Shown here: piece after piece, positions 43,792 to 53,322 of the stretch
Layout: every line of letters begins with the position of its first letter
How positions within the stretch are numbered: the stretch's first letter is position 1
Origin: Orbilia blumenaviensis
Lineage: Eukaryota > Ascomycota > Orbiliomycetes > Orbiliales > Orbiliaceae
Assembly (NCBI GenBank): GCA_036872755.1
Contig: JAVHNS010000018.1
Coordinates: 310,001-374,000 of the forward strand
Reading direction: 5' to 3'
DNA length: 64,000 bases
The notes under the pieces: generated by a model
What the model was told of the DNA's origin: nothing
What the model saw: only the letters and a program-made list of their open reading frames with translations
Database searches by the model: none
Translations under genes and position numbers: made by a program

Positions 43792-44913
43792 ATGCAATTC
43801 CAGCGTTTCTCAGAATCAACTGTAGCTGTCAGCAGCGTTACGGTGTCAGTTTCAAAGATGTCTATCTCTACCGCCACCAGTTCTCCAACAAGTCCCTTTG
43901 TGATGATAGATCCACCTATCTCAGGGGATGAGGAAACCTCGACAATAGCATCACATGCTTCTTCTCTTCCTCGGGCTCCGTGGAATTCTGCTATCCCTTC
44001 GACTCTCACAAAGACACCACTATTGCCCCTTCCGACCGATCTTCTGATAAAACAACTCCAATACTACATCGAAACTCACGATTCAGACTTCTACTCTCAC
44101 AAATGGTTTAAGTCTCATACAAGTCTTCTCAAAATTATCAAAATCCTCGAAGAAAATGCCGGAAATACCCAAGTTATCAACTACTGCATCGTCAAACTTC
44201 ACAATGTCAGCACGCGAGAGGATCTCATGGCCTACTTCGATCGACGCCTATTCTTCTCACACTTACGTCTCAAACAATACGATGCTGCTTGGGAGATGCT
44301 GCCGAAACTAAAATTCGATCAAGAGAAGTCTCCACAGATGTGCTACGAGACTTGTAAGGAGTTGTTGTCGGCCGCTGGATTTCTTGAGCGAGCATCGAAG
44401 ATAAGGGTCCAGCCGTGGCACCCAGATATTGCTACTAGGGACTGGTTGCTCAACCAAGCAGAGATCTGCTGCCGTAGGGCAATAGATGCGGCTACTGTTG
44501 GCGACGTGGCTTTGATACACCGACCAGGAAAATATGAAACGTACGCCATGATGGCGGTGATCAAGGGCGAACAGAGAAACCACGAAGACGCTGCTTTTTG
44601 GAAGAGCTTGATATTAGCTGATGGAATGAACGTGGAACGAGAAGTAATATTCTTCCCAGTCCTCACAAGTTGGATGGGAGAGTTCAAAGAAGTTGTCGAT
44701 ATTATCGTGCAGAACTATCCCAAGCCTGAAGGTGAAGGGCCCGCCGCCGAACCAGGAGTGAAGCACAAGTCCCCAAGGAAGAGACTTGAGAACCTGCCTG
44801 AAGAAACGACTGAAGAACTGAACGAAGAATCCGAAGATAATATTCCAGACACTAAATTGACGACAACGAAAGCGGAAGTCAACGATGGAGGGGTGAAAGT
44901 CATCAAGGATTGA
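43792..44913 (+). CDS. unrecognised helical protein
   Basis: A single exon of 373 residues. The first ~65 residues are Ser/Thr-rich and probably disordered; Met23 (43858) is an alternative start. Residues of about 80-300 look like a stack of helices: LLIKQLQYYIE, SLLKIIKILEEN, RLFFSHLRLKQYDAAWEM, then ERASKIRVQPWHPD and RDWLLNQAEICCRRAIDA. This recalls TPR-type repeats without matching the consensus well. The last ~60 residues are a Glu/Thr/Lys-rich tail. It has no signal peptide or membrane segment. Composition and length make it a clear coding gene, but its function is unknown. Confidence 0.75.
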   Translation: MQFQRFSESTVAVSSVTVSVSKMSISTATSSPTSPFVMIDPPISGDEETSTIASHASSLPRAPWNSAIPSTLTKTPLLPLPTDLLIKQLQYYIETHDSDFYSHKWFKSHTSLLKIIKILEENAGNTQVINYCIVKLHNVSTREDLMAYFDRRLFFSHLRLKQYDAAWEMLPKLKFDQEKSPQMCYETCKELLSAAGFLERASKIRVQPWHPDIATRDWLLNQAEICCRRAIDAATVGDVALIHRPGKYETYAMMAVIKGEQRNHEDAAFWKSLILADGMNVEREVIFFPVLTSWMGEFKEVVDIIVQNYPKPEGEGPAAEPGVKHKSPRKRLENLPEETTEELNEESEDNIPDTKLTTTKAEVNDGGVKVIKD

Positions 44914-45579
44914 AGCGACTTTTGATATATTGAGACTATTGTTTTATTTTTCCATTCACTTACCACGTTGTATATGTGCAATCGCTGCATGCTTGATATA
45001 GCGGGACTCTTTTACATGGTATGATACTTTAACTGTCAGTTATGAATTCTCTTATCATTACAGATCCACCCTGCCGTATCGTAGAAACACCGGGCCTCTG
45101 GACTTCTCTCGAGGTATCTGTCGTATTCAACTGTTTAACTCTCGGAGTCGCCACACACCACATATGCCCAGCATCGTCGTTTGGATAAGTGGACGAGGCT
45201 TTTGGGCTAGTAGTATGCTATTGTTGGAATTTCTGAGACTGGGTTTGGTGGGGTATTCAAGCCTGTTGCCGCAGGATTCTTATATAGAGCCACATGACGG
45301 GTGATCCTATCGCCTCACTCACAAATAATGAGCGAATTTTCATCTCAGCATTCCAAACTAAGGTGGCCACAACTTAACACAGACAAACATACACACATCT
45401 CCCTTCTCATCCTCATCCTCATCTGCCAGGTCTTTGCAACATCACGAAACGATTGACCTATTCGAACCTGCACAGCCAACTCTAATAGTTTGAGGCTACG
45501 AACATTCGGAACGGGTAGCAACAGCCGAGTCGATTCTCCGACACCAGTATACAAAGTCAGAATAGCACACCAATCCAAG
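44914..45579. other. intergenic, promoter of the membrane-protein gene
   Basis: It contains a TATATAG at about 45281-45287 and a CT-rich stretch with TCATCC repeats near 45400. No gene is seen. Confidence 0.45.
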
Positions 45580-46380
45580 ATGGCGGAAACAAAACCCCGT
45601 AGCACTCGCCCTCGCACTCACACTCGCGCCAACGGCTCTCCTCTACCGAATTACTCTATTCAAGACGAATATACCTCCTCGTGGGTCAACCCGGACACTG
45701 GTTTAACTCATTACATCTACTCCTTCGATGGAGATGAGAGTATAGTTTCAAGCTCTGGTGACGAAAGGGCCGGGGACGAAGACGAAGAGGACGAGGATGG
45801 ATACGACGAGGATGAATACGAAGAGGACGAGGGAGAATACGAAGATAAAGACGAAGACAAAGAAATTCGAAACCCTGAAGACAATAGCTGCGGCGATAAG
45901 AGCAAACAGGGGGGAGGAAAACCGCTAGATATCACCGAGGCAAATATCGCGAAGTCTGGCGACACCTCCACCTGTAAAACACGCCGTCCTCAAACTCTCG
46001 AAGACTGTGGATGCGTCTGCAACTGCCAGAAACCCCGCTCATCCTCATTTTGGAGCAACCGATTCTTCAGCCACCCTGTTTTACTCTGGGCAATTCACAT
46101 CATCATGATTTCCCTCATCATAGCCGCCTTCTTCATACAAAAGAAACAGGAGAATCTACTTGAGGGACTACAGAACGAAGTACTTAGTAGATTAAAGGCT
46201 CCCAAAACTACTGAAGAGACGGGAACATACTTTGGCCTTTGCGGCCAGGGCATGGATCCCTGTTGCTACGGTACCGGCAGCTTTCTCGACAGCATCCGCG
46301 AAAAGGGACTACGAAGCTTCCGAGATGGGTTTGGGAATGCAATCGAGTGTTACAGACATTTAAGACAATCAAATGAATAG
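45580..46380 (+). CDS. acidic single-pass membrane protein, unknown
   Basis: I chose the ATG at 45580 (MAETKP, context CAAGATGG) over an upstream in-frame start at 45490 because the first 30 codons there look like leader. The product is 266 residues. Residues of about 60-100 are almost pure Asp/Glu/Tyr (DEDEEDEDGYDEDEYEED). A cysteine knot-like motif CGCVCNC follows near residue 145. One transmembrane helix (VLLWAIHIIMISLIIAAFFI) lies at about residues 170-190. After it come a short amphipathic helix (ENLLEGLQNEVLSRLK) and a Cys-containing tail (CGQGMDPCCYG). There is no signal peptide, so a type II or tail-side topology is likely. The family is not recognised. Confidence 0.72.
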   Translation: MAETKPRSTRPRTHTRANGSPLPNYSIQDEYTSSWVNPDTGLTHYIYSFDGDESIVSSSGDERAGDEDEEDEDGYDEDEYEEDEGEYEDKDEDKEIRNPEDNSCGDKSKQGGGKPLDITEANIAKSGDTSTCKTRRPQTLEDCGCVCNCQKPRSSSFWSNRFFSHPVLLWAIHIIMISLIIAAFFIQKKQENLLEGLQNEVLSRLKAPKTTEETGTYFGLCGQGMDPCCYGTGSFLDSIREKGLRSFRDGFGNAIECYRHLRQSNE

Positions 46381-46963
46381 TGACCGGGTACTCGATCACG
46401 GCAAAGAGACTTGTAAATCCCTCTGTTCTTTCTTTGGCTTTCATTTTCTTTTACAGATTAGGTGTTTTTCATTTTTTCTGATGGTTTTTTATCAATTCGG
46501 CGGGCTTATCCATGGCTTTTATGGTGACCTTTACACCACCCGAGGCTAATTTATCAGGCCAATCGGAAATACGTGTCTTGTGCTTGGAACGAGATATTTA
46601 TGCCTTGAAGTGGCCTCCCCTTCATTTTTCTTTAATTAAAAACTAGGAACACCTTCTTAATGTTTCCTCCGCTATGAATACATGGATATAAAAAATACAA
46701 GACCCCTAATAATCCTCATAACAAATCTTTGGCCAATAACCTCCAAATAGACTAAGGTAGTACAGCTTTCATAGAAACACAATTTTCCAATCAAAAATTC
46801 TCAAAGACAAAGTAAAACAGGATATCGTATTGTCAAAACAAGGGCGAAAAGTGAAAAACAACAAAAACAATGCGTAGATGAGAAAAGAATAGGGATCAAA
46901 AGATCGAGACTAGATCGCTAAAAGGGGTCCTTTGATCAGACTCTGCTAGCTCTCAGTCTCAGT
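46381..46963. other. convergent 3' intergenic region
   Basis: Between the stops of the membrane-protein gene and the Egh16-like gene. It is AT-rich with T and A runs that fit two terminators. No gene is seen. Confidence 0.5.
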
Positions 46964-48070
46964 TTACCATCTCTTCTGGCGGGCGAAACGGGAACGGCGG
47001 AAGTTTCCTCCGTTGCCATTGTTGTTATTGAAGTTTCCACCGTTGTTTCCACCGTTGTTTCCACCGTTGTTTCCACCATTGTTGTTGAAGTTTCCACCGT
47101 TGTTTCCGCCATTGTTTCCACCATTGTTTCCACCATTGTTTCCGCCGTTGTTGTTGTTGAAGTTTCCACCGTTGTTTCCACCGTTGTTGTTATTGAAGTT
47201 CCCACCGTTGTTGCCGTTGTTGCCACCATTGTTTCCATTGTTTCCGTTATTACCACCGTTGTTGCCATTGTTGAAGTTACCACCATTGTTGCCATTGTTG
47301 AGGTTACCGCCATTGTTACCGCCGTTGTTGAAGTTACCTCCGTTATTTCCTCCATTGTTAACGTTGCCGCCGTTAGCATTTCCACCAGCGGGAACATTAC
47401 CGATTGGGACGGGAGTATTGCCAATTGGGGCCGGGTTGTTGGCATTCGCGGCTACCATCTGAATAGGAACACAGCCGCCGAATGGGCCGGCTCGGGCGGT
47501 GTTTTGGCATCGAACCATACAGAGGTTATTCATACCACCCATGCTGCCTGTGCATGCCTGACCTGCTGGTATCTCGACGGCCAAGGGATGAACGGTCCTC
47601 TGGCCTTGTCGGTTGTTACCATTGCGTCCTGGGACGTTTTGGGTAACCTTGATCTCGACGTAAGAGCCACCGGTACCAGTAGCATCGATCATACAGGTGT
47701 ATGGACCAGCTCCGTCAGCGTTGATTTGTCGAAGGTTCATGGTGAGGGTACCACCAGCGGTAACTTGAGCGATAGAACCAGCCTGTGCCATTGCAGGAAC
47801 GGCTCCGCTGACGCTGTTCCTACCGGCTCCGAGGGTAGCACCGCAACCACTAGCTGCGGCAACTGTACGCTGGTCTTTGAAGATTGTGGAGTCCTGTTGG
47901 AAGGGGTTTCGACGGGTTCCATCTCGAGGGGTAGCGTCATTCACACCGAGACCCTTGCTCTTAGCAGTGCCGGCATTACCGACGGCATCTTCGATAAGAC
48001 CGTGAGCCCAAACTTGGGGAGCTGCGGTGAGGGCAGCGAGGATGGTAGATAGGAAGATCTTGGAATGCAT
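46964..48070 (-). CDS. Egh16-like (Gas1/Mas3-type) secreted protein with Asn/Gly repeat tail
   Basis: A single exon of 368 residues. The signal peptide (KIFLSTILAALTAAPQVWA) is predicted to end just before His-Gly, so the mature protein starts HGLIEDAVGNAG. The domain (about residues 23-215) has the family blocks INADGAGPYTC, VPGRNG and NLCMVRCQNTARAGPFGGC with its paired cysteines. This family includes infection-related proteins of powdery mildew and rice blast (Egh16H, Gas1/Mas3) and is expanded in several insect- and nematode-attacking fungi. The tail (about 230-357) is a GGNFNN / NNGGNNGG repeat ending in a basic RRSRFARQKRW. Upstream is a TATAAAAG about 290 bp away and a long pyrimidine-rich leader. 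Antisense frames across the repeat are shadows. Confidence 0.88.
   Translation of the reverse strand: MHSKIFLSTILAALTAAPQVWAHGLIEDAVGNAGTAKSKGLGVNDATPRDGTRRNPFQQDSTIFKDQRTVAAASGCGATLGAGRNSVSGAVPAMAQAGSIAQVTAGGTLTMNLRQINADGAGPYTCMIDATGTGGSYVEIKVTQNVPGRNGNNRQGQRTVHPLAVEIPAGQACTGSMGGMNNLCMVRCQNTARAGPFGGCVPIQMVAANANNPAPIGNTPVPIGNVPAGGNANGGNVNNGGNNGGNFNNGGNNGGNLNNGNNGGNFNNGNNGGNNGNNGNNGGNNGNNGGNFNNNNGGNNGGNFNNNNGGNNGGNNGGNNGGNNGGNFNNNGGNNGGNNGGNNGGNFNNNNGNGGNFRRSRFARQKRW
46999..47380. repeat. coding minisatellite in the Egh16-like gene
   Basis: On the plus strand it is a degenerate 12-nt unit of the type TTTCCACCGTTG, interrupted by longer units. It encodes the Asn/Gly repeats of the tail. Such arrays change length easily, so copy number may vary between strains. 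Confidence 0.75.
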
Positions 48071-51000
48071 TTTGAAAAAGAAACTTAGGTAAAACAGAGA
48101 ATGCTGATTGGAAAAAGTGATATGAAAGTGAAAGGCTAAATGGGGAATTAGATAGAACCTGCTAGTATGATGTTTTCACAGCGAAGGAAACAAAAAATAA
48201 GATCGTCAAGATCAAAAAGAAGATAATAATCAGCCACCAGGGCGAAAAGGAAAAGAATAACTAAAGAAAGAGAAGGAAGTAGAGACTGGTTTGCTAGGAA
48301 GGCTTTGCTTGATGGTAGAAAAAAAGTTGCTTAGAACTGGGAAGATCGAAGTCTTTTATAGATCTGAAAGTGGCACTAGAATGCCAAATTAAATTAGATA
48401 GTAGAAGTACTAGCGACTGCGGCTCAGACAACTACAGCGTATGTTACATGCACGCTAACTAGAGTATACATCGCGATAGAATGCTCCGGGCATTTCGTTT
48501 TTCTCCGACAAATCTGGTGCACGCTAGCACAAACTGGGGAATAGCATCGAAACGTCGTCGGAACTGACGGCATGTCCTTACGGCGGACATATGTGCCCAA
48601 CCATGTCATTCAATGCGCGATGACATTTCAAAAACGATACAGATCGGGGGTAGCCCGATAGAGATAGCTCAAATTCTGGGGGAAAGAATCGAAGTGGTGC
48701 CTGGAAAGACGTTTCATACTATTCTCGGTGACAAAATAGGTCTTCAAGCCCCTTCGTCTCAAGACTTAGAGTACCAAAAATCGACCACCGCGCCAATCCG
48801 GAAACTTCGGCAGGTAGGTAAACCAAGATGGGCTAGTCTAATGTTGCTCCGATTCAGCTGGCTGGCGAGCTTGCCTGGCCAATTTTTCTCCATGAGCGCT
48901 GCGCCGGGTTTCAAGGAGTGGGGTCTACCGAAGGCCTCCTAACGCCCAATGTGTTGGAATTCCCATTTTGGGCGACCGCTAATCCCTGCATATTTCCTAA
49001 ACGGGAATGGTGCACAGGGCTCTGGCTCCAAAAGCAACGGTTTCCAGCCGAGGCCAATTTGAAAAGCTTGTCTCGAGGTAGCTGCACTCAGGTACAAGAG
49101 TCATGAAGGTTGTGGCCTTGAAACGATTGTATGGGCGTGTCTTGTAAAGGAATACATGCAATATCGTTAAGCTAATTAAGTATCAGGACATCCAAATATC
49201 GGGGCGCGGGCTCATGTCCATGTCTACACATAAAGGGTCACAAGCTCTTCAAAAACACAACAGCGTAATCTTAATCTTGTTTGGTCTCAGTGGTAAACGT
49301 GCATGGAGGGATCTGAAAATATTTTTCGCCCTTGACCGATAGTGCGAGGCTAAAGAAACGCCTGAATCAAGAAAATGCGCCTTTCCCGTCTGGAAGTAAG
49401 AACCGCGATTCGTCGGAATATCGATATGGAGGCACTTTCACACTTTCCACGTGTCATCCTCAAATCCGATAAATCTTGTATACATGTATATACTCGCGAG
49501 TCAGTACCTCAAGAAACTCAACCCAGGATATACCTTTCAAGCAATCACATTAAACTGGTTAAGTCGAACCGAATTAGGGTCCGACCACGAGACGGCAGCA
49601 AATCGAGGTCTTTGACTGACTAAGATAAAACTAATTTCGAAACGTGAAATGCTTCCAGGATATTATTAATCCGTCGCGATATTTCCCGCAACCGAGGCTC
49701 GCCCAATTTACATTTAAGTAATTAATATATCGGTAGGAACCGAGGTGTTCCTATTAATAATATCAATGAGGGTTTTTATGTCATAGTATTCGGCACGGAG
49801 CGCTTCGCATTGACGTCGACCGTTCGAGATGCGAGCACCGCCTCAACACCTATCGAGCTCGAGGTTATCATATGCATCGTACAAACAAGGGTTGTTTCAG
49901 AACTCGGACTCGGTTAATGCGCTGGACTCCAAATCTGATTGTTGAGATATTTACGTAAGGATTTTCAAGTTTTTACACTTCTGAGCTGTCGACAAGGAGG
50001 AGGAATAGTTCGGACTCAAAGGTCTGAGAGGTCTAACCTACTTGTAGGGCCAGTCAATCGAAACAGGCTAAAGAAACGCTCATTGTCTCGCATGCTCATA
50101 TTTTATTATCAAAGACAAATGTTTAATACTGTAGTGATTCCTATCTGCTAACTTGATTAGAAATATCAAAATCTGGGCCTTTTTAGAATAGCTGATAGGA
50201 AGAAACACAAGGATATGGGTGTGGGAAACATCAGGCGGCATTGACTCCCGCCTATCAAATGACACAAACTTACTTCGATAGATATACTGATACATGACAA
50301 CCGCGAATCCTATATGGGGGTCAAGGCTGGTGACCGCTCAGATATAGAACAAGTTAGCCAAACACATCCTATTCTCCAAAAACCTTCCAGATACTCCTCC
50401 CGTCTTCTCCTCTTGTAAAGATACCAAGTCAGGTCAAATTTAATTATGACTAAAGTTTCTACTACTGTCCGCATAATTTTTTGCGTATGCATATTTCATC
50501 CACATTCTCCCTAGAAGTCCTCTACAGAATCTACCCAAATCATTGACAACTAGTTTTCTCGAGTGCAGTACCGTAACCCAACAACTCAGATTTCTCACAC
50601 CGTACTACCCGCCGCTTTATTTCGCTCAAACTCCATCTCGAGATAGCAGTGCCTATATACCATTCTGAAAATGACATAAAGGCGTTTAGCTGACAGATTG
50701 TGCAGACTCGGAATTGCACTCCACTTTTTACACCTGAACCAAGCTGCAGCATCATTACGAACGACTATACTACCTACCTAAGAACCCTAATGCTCTAGAA
50801 GAGCTGTATACTATGGGTAGCCAGAGGGCAGTCATGGAGCTCTATGGAGCAAGAAGTCGCCCTAGAGGATTCAAGCTGCACTCTATATTGTGTAACACGA
50901 GCACTAGCTAATGTGCGGCGCTGTTTAGTTTTATCCTTCCCTTCCAAAGTGCACACAAATCTCCTATATAAAATATATGGGCTCAGCTTCGTAACCAGAC

Positions 51001-51874
51001 CATTAATCTATTTAAGCTGGCCTTATAATAAAGCGGTGCGTTTGATATAAGAAACAACACGAAGTCGAACGAGTAAACCTATTTACACTATATACGAACT
51101 AAGTATATAGGGCACCGCGATATGAGGAATCATAGCTAAGATATCTTAGGGTAGCTGGAAGTCCCACGCTCTATCTGATCCGTCTTCTTCAAGCCTGTAC
51201 CAATTTCGCTATCTTTAGGTTATTCAGCCAGTCAACTTTTATGAGTCTAGAGATATCGAGACGTTAGAAGAACACAATGATAAATGCAACTTCCCCTCCT
51301 AAGTCTTTTAAATTTGATCGAGCACGGTAATAGAGCAGTTTAAATTTAAAAAGGCACAGGCACCAAATTCTTTTCTATTTGGACCTACAATTGAGACTGA
51401 TAACAGTCAAAAGGGTATGTCGCCCGGGCCCCTACACAAGTTGGATAGCTATATACTGACAGACCGTAGGATGATCTGTGTTGTAGATCATAGTCTCTTA
51501 TTCATGTAAATAAACTTATGACCTTGTTCGGTGTCAAGAATAAGATATTGATATCCATGGAAACTGAGTCAAGTTGGTTGAGGTAGTTTGAGTGGATTAA
51601 TAAAACAACAAATAAATAGATAAATAAACCATTTAAATAGAACAGACTTGAGAAGGATATTTAGAAAATTCAATCAACTTACCTCTTTCTATCCCGACAG
51701 AGCAAAATTAAGTGCCCTACGCGTCCTCCTCCTCTTCTTTTTTCGATCCCGAAAGTCTTAAAACACACGACTGTGATCTCATCTACACTTCATCAATCCA
51801 ATCCGACGACTGCATCCCCTCTCTGAAAACAAATCCACAAACTCACCCCTTTTGATACCCTTCCAGAAACAGCA
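48071..51874. other. long intergenic region, no gene seen
   Basis: About 3.8 kb between the divergent Egh16-like and BTB genes. It holds the Egh16-like promoter, a tRNA-like fragment at about 49906-49938 and an AATA/GATA simple repeat near 51605-51632. ORFs of 60-110 codons (for example 48613-48942 and 49375-49623) show no domain. Confidence 0.45.
48353..48360 (-). promoter_or_regulatory. TATA box of the Egh16-like gene
   Basis: On the minus strand this is TATAAAAG, about 290 bp upstream of the ATG at 48070. The stretch between is pyrimidine-rich on the coding strand, as is common in highly expressed fungal genes. Confidence 0.5.
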
Positions 51875-52553
51875 ATGGATAGGAACAATTCACGCAGTCT
51901 ACGTCCACCTCCACCCCCCTCAGTGTCTCGACCAAGAAAGGGGCCCATAATTTCTAATTTCGAACCTGGTGTTATGAAGTATGTAACCACCCTCCACCAA
52001 TCTAGTCTTTCTCGGGATATTGTGACCACAAGAAGAAGAAATTTCAGCTAACCATCGATTTATTGCAATAAAAAGATTGCTTGAGATGTCAACGTTCTCG
52101 GACATCGTCGTTCTCGTTGGTGAAGATGAGAAAGAATACAAACTCCATCGCAATATCATTTCTGTAGGGTCTGATTTCTTTGAGGCTAGATGCCGCGAAG
52201 GGACTTTCCTCGAAGGGAAAGAACGAGTTATCAGACTCCCAGAAATTGATACCGAATCATTCGATATCATCATCAAATGGATTTATCGAGGAGGATACAC
52301 TCTCCCAGAATTCGTTGATACTGATGCTTTCTGCAGAGTTTTCGAAGCTGCTGACTTCCTTAGAGTTCAAGAGCTGAAGACTGAGATGCAAGAAAAGTTG
52401 GTCACGAGACTCACCAGGGAATTTATTGCCAATGAAAAAAATGAAAAAACCATCGATGATCCTCTCAAATTGTACAACAGTATCGCTGCCAACTCTGCCA
52501 TCTCTGATTGGCATCAACTCCGCAGGATTGCAGACAAGGTCTTCCCATTTTAG
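51875..52553 (+). CDS. BTB/POZ-domain protein, possibly truncated
   Basis: Two exons, 51875-51978 and 52076-52553. The 97-nt intron is GTATGT...AAAAG with a GCTAACC branch site, and the product is 193 residues. A proline-rich N-terminus (SLRPPPPPSVSRPRKGP) leads into a BTB domain at about residues 38-105: FSDIVVLVGEDEKEYKLHRN, then SVGSDFFEARC and FDIIIKWIYRGGY. A helical extension follows. Fungal BTB proteins serve as adaptors, often for Cullin-3 ligases. The frame ends at TAG (52551-52553) in the middle of what looks like continuing protein, and the same frame stays open for 86 more codons. The gene is therefore either a recent nonsense truncation, read through, or spliced in a way I could not confirm. 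Confidence 0.75.
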
Positions 52554-52814
52554 TATAACGGCGATCAGGCCTTGTTCTGCATGGCAGATAGAGACCTCGG
52601 AAACGCGGTCAGAATCGATCTTTACCAAGAAATCTGCAATACCAACTTCTGTGGTGTCTGCTATGCAGCACTACTCAAGAACCGCAAACGTATCTGTCGA
52701 CTTTGCCAATCAGAAATAGAAAATTGTGAATGGAGGGAGGGTAAAGATGGGCCTTCGGCCGAGGATCTGGATATTCCTCCTACTGCAGATACCCCTGAAG
52801 AGACCGAGTCTTAA
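52554..52814 (+). pseudogene. apparent continuation of the BTB frame after an in-frame TAG
   Basis: Directly after the TAG the same frame reads YNGDQALFCMADRDLGNAVR and then a cysteine-rich part (CNTNFCGVC, RICRLC) before a Glu/Asp-rich end and a TAA at 52812. The composition and the C-x2-C pairs look like a genuine C-terminus, perhaps zinc-binding. A single C-to-T change (CAG to TAG) would explain the break. A splice that removes the TAG (donor GTATCG, acceptor GGCAG) can be drawn but would delete sequence that looks coding. Confidence 0.5.
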
Positions 52815-53304
52815 AGTATTCGAAAGGGTTTGGTCGGCCGCCATGACTATCTTTAATTGTCAACACTTCTTTGGACTTGTGTTCGCAGAGACCTTCAAGT
52901 TGTATGGTTTCCCGCTCAGGTTCTTTCTTCTTCTTCGGACTTGAATAATATGCTTAAATAACATACACGAGGAACAAATGCAAAGAAACAATGCGATATC
53001 ATATCTCCCAGACCTCTAGATGACTCGCACTCGAAAGCATGTGATTTTTCTGACGTATGGCATCAAGGCTTAGGGTCTCTAATAGTCTCCCTCCGCCCGT
53101 ACCTCCTATTGCAAAAAAAAACTGGGGGGGGAAGATTTTCAAGTCTCGGCAAAAGCATATTATTTTATTTTAAATTCTAGAGTAACCTCATAACCAGACC
53201 TGATGTCTAATTATCTACAAGATTAAGTTTAATTGACAAGTTCGAAAGGGGAGGCTGCGCTGCGGTGACGGTCTGACTGGTGGGCGGTATCCAGCCGGAT
53301 GTAG

Positions 53305-53322
53305 TGCGGAGCAGCCCTCCTG
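53305..53322 (+). repeat. 18-bp exact repeat, copy 2
   Basis: Identical to 1514-1531, in the same orientation, 52 kb away. It lies in a GC-richer patch with a short direct run of GTATGTGGGTATAAC just after it. Confidence 0.5.

Noticed and set aside
47013..48052. Plus-strand ORFs of 149 and 182 codons, and a 169-codon minus-strand ORF in another frame
   Set aside because: They are shadows of the Egh16-like gene and its 12-nt repeat units. The sense frame has the signal peptide and family blocks.
52480..52591. Intron that would remove the TAG of the BTB gene
   Set aside because: Its donor (GTATCG) is weak, and it would delete a segment (AISDWHQLRRIADKVF) that looks coding. Not excluded without transcripts.
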